A stretch of 64,000 bases of DNA, from NCBI RefSeq assembly GCF_958979055.1, contig NC_084887.1:38381120-38445119 (forward strand), in the 5' to 3' direction. The notes under the pieces are model-generated. The model had not been told where the DNA came from. It made no database searches and was given only the letters and a program-made list of their open reading frames with translations. Positions 48,601 to 61,600 of this stretch are shown here, piece after piece. Positions within the stretch are counted from its first letter, which is position 1. Each line of letters starts with the position of its first letter. The translations under genes and the position numbers were made by a program. Source of the DNA: Alnus glutinosa. Taxonomy: Eukaryota; Streptophyta; Magnoliopsida; Fagales; Betulaceae.

Positions 48601-51600
48601 AAAAGCCTCAAACCAGTTAATGCTTTTCATCAAATACCTCGTGTGTGTGTGTGTGTGTGTGTGTATTCGTTTAGATGTAAACGAGCTATTTGAATACTGG
48701 AAGACTAGAGGCATTCAATATAGCTTATAAATACCCATGTACTCTAATTATTATTCTCAAGCGAGTGGAATTAGAAATTATATTGGTGTGTTTCTCCTCT
48801 CCTCCGCTTATCTTTCTTAGAATATTGAGTGTGTTTTAGCCCGTTTGAGTGCCATCAGAAATGAAGAGTGATTGGGTCTAAGCCGTAAACGTATAAAATC
48901 TTCATAATTGAGAAAAGGAAGAAGGAACTACTTTTAAAGACTGCATATCAAAAGCTAAGAGGAGCATAGTAATTCAGGAAATGGTAATTAATGACCTCCT
49001 TTTGCAGGGGAAGTGTGAATATTCAATGAAAATCACTAATATAGAAAAGAAGAGATGGGCTCTGTTTGTTTACCTCCAGGCTCGCAGGAGACATATGAAA
49101 TCCCGGGGTGCGAGCTTGAAAATGCTCACAAGAAACTACGAAGATATTCTTCTTCTTCACTTTTTTTTCCCCTCTTTTTAACAACTAATGGATTCGTACA
49201 AAATTGAACTCCTGACTTTACCTTCCAGCCTTCTTAATGGGAAGAGGAGATGCCATTAGATCCAAAGACCATTGGAAGAAAATTACAGTTTATAGAATCA
49301 TGACCTCTGGGAATTTCTTCACCACAATTTTTTCATGAGTAATAAACCAATCTTATAAAACTCTAGCGCGCCTCTAAGTACACTGATAGTATATAAGAGG
49401 AGACACCTAATTAGAAAGAGAAAAGCGATCAAAGAAATCATCATAATTAATCGTTAGAAGGGACAAAAGATCGCAGTCCAAAGGTACAAAGTATGGAAGA
49501 AAGAGAAAATAATAACTTTCGAGGATCTTTCTAAATGCTCAAAGTTCCTATTATTCATCTTCCTCCAAATAGTGAAAAAAAAAAAGTATGTGGGCACCAT
49601 TTTTCGTACCGTAGCACTCTTAAGCCTTCCAGCGGACCACCAACAAGTAAACAAGTCGATAACCCGTTTAGGCATAATTCAAGACATCTCGAAGTGGCTC
49701 TCCTAGGCCTTCCAGCGGATCACCAACAAGCAAACAAGTCGATAACCCGTCTAGGCATAACTCAAGACATCCCGAAGTGACTAAAGACAACACTCCACAA
49801 AGCAGAAGCCACGTCACAATAAAGAAAAAAAATGGTCCACAAACTCCCAGCTCTCTAACACCTCTTTATTTTACTTTCCCTTTCTGGGTTTAGCAGAATA
49901 AACCATCTCTCTTACACCACAATTCCTTTATTATACTTTCCCTTTCTGGGTTTAGCCGAATAAATCAATTGCTCACAGCTGCTTATCATCTCAAACGAAA
50001 GGTGAAGATTTTTCCCAACTTTCGGTATTAAAGCTTTTATTATAAATTTTTTTTAAGCTGACGTGGCAGTCCACGTGACATTTACCACGTCAGTTATTAA
50101 AAAATTGAATTTAACTGTTAAAATTTTTTACTTAATTACTTCTGATTTATGTAAGAGAATTATAACAAATCTAATTTCCGTTGTATTTGCCTTCAAGAAT
50201 TTTGACTACTATTACGGTTTTTAACCATTTCTAATATTCCTACTGAAAAAAAAAAAAAAAAGAACAGAAAAGAAAAAGCAGGTAGCTTGTAAGAAATACC
50301 TTTCTGCATCTGGTTTGTCTTAATATGGCATCCAGTTCTATCTCTAGTTCTGTGAGCTCCGTTATGTTTTTCTGATCAATGTTTTGCGCGTCAAGGTGCC
50401 TGCCAAAAGAACAAAAATAAAGGCGCATTAGCTGGTCCACTGAAGCAAATCTACACAGGTCCCAAAGGTGTTATGCAACTGATGGACAAGCTAGCAGTTT
50501 AACAGAGGAGAGGATCATGTAAAAAGGGAAACTGATGTTCAAGATGCTGTTGCCTTTGAATCATGTAAAAGACGAACCTACAGTTTTCCCTGTTACATGA
50601 GACATTTGTTTCCTGTGTCATTTGCAGCTCATGTACATGGACCTCAAAGATGTTACCTTTGAATCATTTGCAGTGGGTTAGCACTTGTCTGATCAACAGT
50701 AGACTCGGGAAGATTTTGCTGCATGACAAGACAAAAACTGAATAAGAGAGAAATTTCATAAAGTCAATCAGAAAATATACCTCCTAAAGGGAAACTGTCC
50801 TCTTCATGATAGTGAAGGATAGATTAGAGAATTAAGTAAATATAAAATTTATCAGTGAGATTTGGGTATATTGGGTTTTGGGTCTTACGTGATTTTTCTT
50901 CACCACAATTGTGTACTCCATCTTTGGTTAGTGAATTTACATTGAAGGAACCATGTAAATTCTAGTGTTCTTGTGCATGATTGTTTTGTGCTATTTATCG
51001 TAATCATGGTCAATTGAACAACAAGTGGTAGCATAGCTAAAGTTTGAAATTCAGATCGACGATTATGGTAAATATAGCGAGTACCGAATATGAAGTAAAG
51101 AAGTTCAATGACAAGAACAACTTTTCTCTTTCGCGGAGAAGAATGAAAGATTTTTTGATTTAATGTGGAGTCTACAGCACATTATTGGAAAAGGCGAAAA
51201 AAACACGAGAAGATGGACGATGATGAGTGTAATAGTCCATCCTCAATGACACAATATTGTCTATTTTTGGCTCCCTTGAACTATACTTCCCAGGAGGTCA
51301 CCCATCCTAGTACTACTCTCGCAGAAGCACGCTTAACTGAAGAGTTCTAATAGTTTTATGGTCATCACGACTTTAAAACGTATTGTGTTAAGAAATGTGT
51401 GAATATACATATAAGCACATGCCCATTCTCATACCCAAGTGATGTGGGACGTCACAATGAGTGGAAAGAGATGGATGTCAAGGCAGCTAGTACTATCCGT
51501 CTCAATTTGTCAAATAAAGTTATTGGCAACGATTGATTTCAAGATTTCGGAGGAAGTATGTACACGTAAACCGGTTGATTATTCAGTTTTGAAATTATTT

Positions 51601-54600
51601 GGTTTCCTTTCATAAATTCATGTGCAAAGTGGAGAGCAGTCAAAATTAGATCCAAAATCAAGAAAGTGTAAATGTTTTGGTTTTGAGATTCGTATTAAGG
51701 GTTAAACATAGGCTATGAGATCCGGTTTTAAAGAAAAAAAAATTGTTCGTAGAAATGTAGTATTTGATGAGGCCTATATGCTAAGAAAAGGTGATGATGA
51801 GACATCACCTGATAGCCAGAAAGGGAAACAAGTCGTGGTAGTGGAGTTTGATGATCAAAGTACCCATAGACAAATGATGATGAACAAATTTTTTAGAGAT
51901 TCACATCACTTAGAAAAACCTTATTATGTAGTAATGGCACAAAGAAATGTGATCGAAAAAGTATGAGAGATGTATGAATTTGATGATATGGTTTCTTTTA
52001 CTCTAATAGTTAGCAGTGGAGCTTCATCGTGTGTTCACAATGCTATCAACGGGAAAAAACAATAATAGTTGGATAGCAGTCATCATGCTAAAAAGAAGAA
52101 GTCACTACAAAAAAGTAAAACTCGAGAATTTGTAGAATTATCCAAAATAAAAAAATATAAAAAAAAAATTAAAAAAAAGACTATAAGGTGCAAATGAGTT
52201 TAAAGAAAGACGTAATTAGCTGAAAAAGCTTTGTGGCCAACAGGACTGGTAGAGAAGTATGGTGTTATGACTAAACCATTATCCTATGCTCCAGGGTTTT
52301 GTCGAAGACATCTTGAGGAGATACGTATTGTTAGATTTAATGAGATTCAAATCAAGGTGGAGATTTGTTGACGTGACTTAACCCATCAAGTCATGTGAGT
52401 ATTTTTTTTTTTTATCCTAAGGAACTGGTCTTCTTGCACGTGAAGGACGAAGTTGTTACTCGAAGTATTAATTGCATTAAGATGACCTCCTTTTAACTAA
52501 CTCTGACATCCTCTTAACTTAACTGACTCTTTACTAGTATATATATAAAGTATGACTCGTTTTCTTTTTTTTTTTCTTTTTTTTTTTTGTGTGTGTTCGA
52601 TTGTTTGGTGTTATTTACCGTAATCGCATATTGCATAACACATAGGAAATGATCATGTTTCAATGAGCTCAGTTCTATTATTTATTTATTTATTTATTTA
52701 TTGGTCTGAATTCAATGGCCTCATTTAATTAGCAAAGAATCTGTAGATGACTCAACATTATTGGTAAAGGCTCTCTTGAGTTGAGATTTGGAGGATAGAA
52801 ATTAAAATGCAGAGCAATCAGTAATCGTGGCATTGTAACTAACAATAAAACTACTGCATACATCACTTGTAATGTTTCATTGTCCTTTCTTCTGATGCGA
52901 AAAAGGCATTTATTAACCCTCCCCCCTCAACAAAATAGGCAAGTAAGAACGATGAAAGCAGTAGATCAAAGCTCAGAGTCTTCTTCCACCAAACCATTGC
53001 ATATCTACATATGCTGGTCCAGTGCCCTGTGTTATATTCTGAACTCCGCATCCTTTTCCTGTTGCACTAAACACACACATGCACACACTTTTTCTGTGTT
53101 TTTCTCTCTCTGAATCAAGCTTCACCATTATGCATGGTCGACAATCTTTTTTTAATAGAAACACGGTCGATTGAGTTACTAATTCGGGATTCGGCCCAGG
53201 ATTCAAATCTGAAATAGCAACTTGTTGCATAAGGTCAGAGGATTTTGCTATAAATCTACAGTCACAGATCTACACCTCTACAAAGACGGAAATTTTGGCT
53301 AACCTTTTCTAGTTCAGCTCTCCTGCAGACAGCAGCTTCTTCATCTACATGCGTCCTGTAACGCCCAATAATTTCTTCTAGACTGTAGCACCAGGAATAC
53401 AGAATGTCAAAAACATTATAATATAATAGTTGCACGCATCAACAAAACTTAAACAAACAAGGTGATTAGGTGATATTTCAACAATTAGAATTTTCACTTG
53501 AATACTTTGCTCATAAATTCACCAAAGTAACAACAACAACAACTTATATTTACGTGCTGAGACAATCAACTCAGGTAATACCAGTGCATCAATTAATATA
53601 TTTTTCTTTCCTGAGCAAATAGTACAACTACAGAGACAGCAAAACAAGACAAAAACAGAACAGAAAAACACCAACAAAGGAGGAGGAGGAGGAAAAGGAA
53701 AAGGGGGGGATCTAAGGAGCGTTAAGGCCAGTAATTGTTGGGTGGTTTTGGGCGTCCCTCTCAATCCCAAAAGCTAACTCATAAGGTGAGGTTTTCCCTC
53801 ACACTTATAAACGGACCACCCAGCCCATTTTACAACTAATGCGAGATAAATCCCAACACTATATAGGTACAACAACCGTCCGTGCAGAAACAAAATGAGA
53901 ATGCTTCTACTTTTTTGGGAAGAAGCGGCCCATCTAGCTAGATTATGAATATCGCACTCTTCATGTTATCAAAAAGGCAATCAAATCGGGTAATACCAGT
54001 GCATAAACAAGACAAAAACAGAACAGTAAAACACCATTAAAGGAGAACAAACAAAGAGGAAGAAGAAAAGGGAAAGGAAGGGGAAGGGGAAGGGGGGGGT
54101 TCAGGTCAGGAATAGGGACAACAACAGTCTGGGCAGAGACAAAATGAGAATGCTTCTACTTTTTTCAGAAGAAGCGGCCCATCTAGCTAGATTATGTAAT
54201 ATTACAGTCCTCATGTTATTAAAAAGGCAGAACTTGAACTTTCTGCAATATTGCAGTCTTCATGTCAAGTCATGTCTGATACTTTAAAAGTTGGACTCAC
54301 AGGATTTGAATTTTTTCTTTTACTTTGCCTCCCCATGTTTTTAAGAGTATGCTTGCAGCGAATGACCCTTGTTACAAGGCAAGGACTTTTGATATGTAGC
54401 AGCAACCTCTATCTACTTTGCATTACAACGTTTAATCCATTTTCACAATCTACACACAACTGAGTTAACTGAGCATCCAACTATGAAGAACTTCGGATTT
54501 GGAACGTAAGCTAAGCCACTATTTCGTAGTAAAGACACTTTCACATTATCCTTCTGGTTTTAATAGTTTTAGTTGATCTAGAAACCTCTCCTTCTGCTTA

Positions 54601-57600
54601 CTGCTTACTCCAATTACTTTTTTGTATTGCTCTCCAAAGGCCTTGTTCGGTAAGGGTTTTGAAAACACTTTCATGTTTTTTACACCAAAAACACAGTTTT
54701 TTTTCAAAATCATTACCAAGCAATTAAAAACACCAAAGACTTTTTCAAACCAACCCATTAAAACCACCAAAGACTTTTCAAATGGGAACCCTACCAAAAA
54801 AGTACTTATCACTTTTATGTCACATCAAAACTACTGTCAAACATACAGGAATATAAACACTTTATGAACAGCGACAGTTTACCACTTCCTCCAATAAAAT
54901 CATGAAATACTTTTATTTTCAAAATTCTACTTGTCCACTAAAATTAAAACAGTTGTCAGGGTTTGATTCTCTTGTTGCAGTCACGTACATTACCCAAAAT
55001 GATGAAAGATTCTTTCAATTTGAAAACTTTCCTCTGAACTTTGCAATAACATGGCCACCTCTCAAAACAGAGTAAATATTGCAACAGTGATGATAACATC
55101 TCATAGCGCCTTGTTTGGTAACGATTTTGAAAACACTATTCTGTTTTCTAAGCCAAAAACACATTTTTCTCAAACTCATTAACAATCGATTCAAAACACT
55201 TCTTAAATGTGGATTTCACAAAAAAAAAAAAAAAAAAAAACATTTTTCACATTTATGTCACATCAATATACTTTTTCAAACCAAAACCAAAACCAAAAAT
55301 CACATTTCAAAACTGTTGTCGAACATACAGGCTTATAAACACTTTATAAGCAACAACAGCTTCCTCCAATAAAACCATGAAACTCTTTTATGTTCCAAAT
55401 TCTACTTGTCCACCTACATTAAACCAGTTGTGATTGTTAGAATATCTTGTTGCAGTCACGTAAATTACCCAGAAGGATGAAAGATTCTTTCAATTTGGAA
55501 ACTCTGAACTTTGCAATAACAGAGCCATGTCTCCAAACAGAGTAAACTGTGCCTGCGTACTAGCTGGAACAGAGAGATAAAGACAAGCCGCATCATGTGA
55601 TAACCCAAGATCTCTTATGAATCACTTGCTCGATTGGGCTTCACAGGAACAAGAATTTAACCGACACAAAGAAACCACGTAAAATCTAACCTCACAAGCA
55701 GTGAATAGATATGATTCTAAAAAATTTAATTTAAAATTTAAGGGTAATATAGGAAGTAAAATGGTACTTTATCTACTTTATGATAACCAATACAAAGAAA
55801 ACACATCATATAGGAAAATGATTTGTGGGGGACGGTTTTTACCGTCCTCCCAGCACATTCTTTATATTAAAAATTTTGATTTTAATTAAAAAGTTGTCTC
55901 TGAGCTGGAGTCCATTCCCTGTATATATATTGTGTGATAGATAGAATCTTTCACTAGAGAGAAGGAGTGAACCAAATTAAGTGAGAAAAAGTCAAAGCAT
56001 AAAATAAGAATATACTAAAAAGGAGGGTATCAACTGTCAAGCTAAAGTGAGACTCTCTCATTTAATTGGTAGTTTTATTTACTCGTTAAGGTAGTTATAT
56101 TATACCACAATCGATATATAGAACCTTAATGTAAACTAGTTAAAATGTTGCCTCAAAAACAGAGTTGCTGAAAAACGCACCTAGGCATCTTTTTTTTAAG
56201 GGACAAAGCGCCCACAAACCTTGTGATGTTTTGTGAAGCACTAGGCTATTAAAAAAGCTTTTTTCTTTTTTTTAATAAAAAAGCATGTTTTCCCCTATGC
56301 CAAGCTAGGATAAAGATTTTAAGGCAATTCGCATTCGCTTCTCTAAATTTTTATCTAAAATAACGGATCCTTGCTACTTTTTCAATTTTAGTTAAAGGCT
56401 TTTCAAATACACTTCACATTTGACTATTTATTCTTTTTCTATAACATTTAAATATATATATATATATATATATTTTGAGGGTTTCGACTGTTTCTATCTA
56501 AATTTTAGAAAATAATCTATCTTACACATGCCTAGTCAGTGCACAACCTTTATGCTTAAATAGGCCTCAGACTAGGGACATAAATTGTTGCTAAAGTTTA
56601 GAAAGCAACAGAAAAGAAGAAAACAAAACTAAAAACAACGTTGTATGCAAACTCCTCCTTAAGGAATAAGGACTAAACTATTATTAATACTAGTATGATC
56701 AGCAGATAAAATAGTGTCCTAGATGACCTTATCAACCTGTGGCTTCTAAAGCAGAGCTTCATCCTAACCCATGGCCTCCCAAGTTGGCCATCCGCTAAAA
56801 AGGCTAAGCATTTTCAAATGCAATTACTGCATGACTAGATGGTTTATTGCTTCATTCTTTTGAAAAAGGAAACTAGATGGTTTGAGTCCAGATTCACCTG
56901 TCTCTATATTAATACTTTCTAATAATATTTTTGAAATTTGCGTGTAGAGAAAGCATAAAATATTTGGGCCCTTGCCATAACATGTAACTAGGTGCGACAC
57001 CCCGCATTGAAATAGTTAAGTCCCACATTGGGCGGGTGGATTATAAAGGCGTGTATATAACGAGTCTCACATTGGGGGTATATTGGACGAGATTGGGCTG
57101 CATTAATGACTTTAGGGTGTTCTAATTGTACATTAACAAGTCCATTTGGGGTATAAAATAGATGTGAGTAGTGCTTCCCTGCGACGTGACAAATGGTATC
57201 AGAGCCAATCTAGTAAACACGGTGCTGAAGACTATAGTGTGATGCAGACCTTGACAAAGATGTCACAGATTGAAACGGATGAGATTTTGATACCCTAGAT
57301 TGTGGAACTTAAGTCCCATATTAGATTGATGAATTATGAGAGCATGTATGTGCCAAGTCCCCACATTGTTTGTATTTTATACCCCAAGTATGAAACTTAA
57401 GTCCTACTTGTGGGGGTATAAAACAGAGTATTAACTCTTCCTCTACACTATATTTGGAACTTATCTAGTTATGTACAAAGAATCTTAAATTGTGCTGATA
57501 ATCCTTCTACTAAACAGTATCTCTTCCCCCATCAGATATGGTGAATAAGTTCATTGATTCAATTATGTATGAGGATGCGAGTTATATTTACGTATAAAAA

Positions 57601-58569
57601 GAAATCTCCAAAGCATCAAATATCTAAATTACTTTGCCTAGCTCAATCGCTTATAAGACTTGAAACCACAAGTATATTTAATTGTTAGCAGAAGAGGATT
57701 TGCAGATTTCAAAAATATTATAAGAAAGTTGGCTCGTATTGCCGCCGCATTGGGGAATTGTGATGTAACGTGAGCCCTGACAAAGACATTAGGAATTTGA
57801 ATGAAAAAAATTATGATACCCTAAAAAGATAGTATTGCATGAGATGGGTGGATTGTGAATGTAACTGTGCTAAGTTCCATATTAGTTCTTTGTTCGGTGA
57901 AACTCGACTATTTAAGTGGCTCTGGAGCTCCAACAGTAACTTTGACTTGTCTTTTTGTGCAATGTTAATCTATAATTTTAAAGAACCATCATCAATCCTT
58001 ATCCTCCAATATTGGTTTGTCCACTTTATCCAAGTTTTGTGTACATTTCTTGGCCTTGAACATAAGGTTTTCCCAACTGAAGATCCGCCATCTATTCCTA
58101 GTTCTCAAATATCGCTATGTTTAGTAATACTTTTCTAAAAGTGTTTTTGCTATCAAAACATTGAAAACACTTTTTGGACATAATAATCCAAACAAATTTT
58201 TATATGTAGCTCCTACAAAAAATACTTTTCAAGTTTTATTTTTTTAAATTACTTCTCAAAACACTAAACACTTTATAAAAAATAAAAAATAAAACATAAA
58301 ACACTTTTAGAAAACTTCCTCCACCTTCATATAAGAATGCTTTGAAAACACATACTCCGTTTTTAAAAGCTAGTGAAAACTACCTTTGAAAACACTTTCC
58401 AAAATACAAAACAAAATTACTTTTCAAACTAGTTCTTGATAGCTCATTTTCCTTAACCTGGAATAAGCCGACTCTACGATTTTGCTCAAAGATAATTTAC
58501 TATGTTTTCTAGTTAACCTTTCATCTATATGCTTCATATGTTATTCACCCTAATCCATGATAAGACATT

Positions 58570-58611
<42 letters not shown>

Positions 58612-61600
58612 CATGTGGTTCAATTGTAAGGCACGCCGATTTAAATGAATGGCACTATAATGTTTAGCACCTGTTGATTAAAGATGGTAATCATGTTTAA
58701 GTATTTCCTAACGTCAAAGATTTGTTATCTCTAATCTAAAACCCAGAAAAGCAAACCTATTTAAAGATGAGGTAGTTTAATATTACGACTTTTTATCCCT
58801 ATCACTATTATTGCTAATATATAGCGAGAATGAAGCCTTTTTAAGAAAGCACTTTTAAATTCTAAAAATTTCAGCCTTTTTTTTTTAAAAAAAAAAAATT
58901 ATTTCTTTCAAAAAATTTCTTGAATTCAAACCCCTTTTTTTTTTTTTTTTGTTTACAAGTAATAAATTAATCTTATTAAAAATGTAAGGAGCTCTTAAGT
59001 ACACCGGTAGTATATAAGAGGAGACACCTAACTAGAAAGAAAAAAGCGAACAAGAAAATCATCATAACTAATCGTAAGAGGGGATACAAAGGCCGCAGTC
59101 TAAAGGTACAAAGTATGGAAGAAAGAAGAAATAATATCCTCCAATGATCTCTCCAAATCCTCAAAGCTTCTATTCTTCATCTCTCTCCAAATAATCCAAA
59201 AAAGGCAAGTGGGCACCATTTTCCACACCGCAACACTCTTAGGCCTTCCAACGGACCACCAACGCGCAAACAAGTCGATAACCCATCTAAACATAACCCA
59301 AGACATCCCGAAGCGGCTAAAGAGAACACTCTACAAAGCATAAGCCACATCACGATGAAAAAGAAGATGGTCCACATACTCCTTATCTCTCTTACACATG
59401 CAATATCTATCAATGACAATAACACGTCGTTTCTTGAGATTATTCAAAGTAAGAATTTTGCTTAAAGTTGCCAACCATGCGAAAAAGGCCGCCCTCAAAA
59501 GAGCCTGGGTCCGCCAGACCAAAGAAAGCGACTTCCTTCAAAACGACTTAACCTTGAAAAGACCTCTTTTGAAGGGAACCCACCAAAGTTTATCTTCACT
59601 ACCTCTTCTCACTATAACTGAATGCAAGACTTGTACAAAAGACGCAAAAACACCCACTTCCCAATCATGCGCCTCTCTAGTAAAGCTCATGTTCCATTGA
59701 ATAGAACCGCCTAGGAGCTCCACATTAACCGCAACAGAGGCGTCCTTTGACCTAGCAATACCAAAAAGAGCAAGAAAAGCACGCTTGAGAATTGTATCCC
59801 CACACCATAAATCATACCAAAAATCTAATCCTAGTACCATCCCCCACCACAAGTCTAGAAAAGCTTGAGAATGACTCCTAGCCTTTTCTAATGTTCTTCC
59901 ACAACCCCACTCCAAAGGTTCCTACAGGCTCAAGAGAACACTACCCACCCCATAAGCTGCCATAATTTTGAATCCATTACAATTCTCCACCATGCGTCTC
60001 TCTCAATCCCATAGCGCCACATCCACTTACCTAACATAGCACAATTGAAAACCAACAAATTTCTTAACCACTCATTTATGTTACATATTTTCAATATGGG
60101 ACTTAAGCTTTTTATACTCACGCATGTACACTCAACATTAATCTTTTCCTTACGGGTGAGTATATCACTAGATCACAACACTTCCCTGGAACGAAAACTT
60201 CATCAATCTTGTGCGGATTATGTGATGCACCTTCATCCTTACTCTAATTGCAAAAGGAACTACTATTATCCACCATACCATTACATTTCCCTTCAAATGA
60301 AAGCTTTATCAATATTACAGGTCATCTCTATGATCACCTGAGGGCTATATGGACTCTATCCATGCCATGTAGCTTCTCCCAATTTCAATTGCAAAAGGAA
60401 CTCAGAAGCCATACATGCGCACCGTCTCTACTCTAATTGCAAAGGAACCACTATCATCCACTATAAGCATACAATCATTGGTTGGCTTTAGAAGTTTCTT
60501 AAAATGTGAGACTTCAACATTCCTACTCTCACAAAAGTATACTCAACAATACCATGCTTGTCATTATTTAACAATTTAATTATATGGCTCTTTGGTCACC
60601 AAAGATTCAAAAATAAAGATCTGATGGAGGCAGTAAAAAGCTCTTGAAAAAACCCATAATTGTTTATAGCCTGCGTAGTTTTAGGTTATTTTAGTTTTAC
60701 TCTAATTTTTACGTTTATTTGTGTTAGCTCCATAAGACCTCTCCACTAAAATCTGTCCGGCGCTTTTAACTACGCTAATCATAAATGACACTATTAATTT
60801 ATGGGAATAGGATCCTATTCCCAATTTATGTTGCCCTTTTATGTAGATTAGAAATCATCTTCTAGTCTAAGTTATAGTTGGAGAAATCATCTCAACACTA
60901 TCTAATTATGACAAGCTTAAGATTAGAAGATGATTTCTCCAACTATAATTTCTCTTAGCGACTATACTCTTGCAATTATTCTGTCAAGTGAATGGCATAA
61001 CAAATCTATTAACCGGATTTAGATCTCGTGCAATAGCGCTCTAATATGTGATGTTCATTGCCACATCATCAACATAAATTAAAAACTGAAACGTTCTCTT
61101 TTTTCAGCCGCCAACCCTACTTCCACCATGGCCATGGTAAAGCATACTACCAGTCTAACACCACCTCTTTTTTCGGCCGCCAACCCTGCTTTCACCATGG
61201 CCATGGTAAAGCATACTACCAGTCTGACACCATCACGAAACACCTCTCTTTTTGTATAGACAAAGGGATAGTCAACCACCCATTTGGCTGTTTGTGGCCA
61301 AAGAAAGTGATTCGACCACCACAAAGGCTACTGGAGGTGGATCTATGATTTGTCTTCCTTCTGTTGTTCATATGTGATTTCATGGTTGGATCTATTTTGT
61401 TCTGCTGTTTTTTTGGTGAATGAGATTCTTGTATAGATTATATGTATGGAATAGCCAAAATTACCCACCAGCTAGCGGCAGGTACGGGGCAGATTCCGCC
61501 TCTTGTGAACAGGCTGCAGGTGGATACCGAAACCGCCCCCCGCTGGTGACTAATACATGAACAAGATAAGGCTGAAATCCGCCCCTAAGAGGCGGTGCTC

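Larger units (their letters stand above)
50719..53303 (-). other. MADS gene intron 2
   Basis: A 2.6-kb intron nearly filled by a broken copia element (about 50.88-52.65 kb) containing a nested Cassandra solo LTR. The remainder up to exon 2 is unrecognised. The minus-strand frames at 52863-53230 show no recognised domain. Confidence 0.6.
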
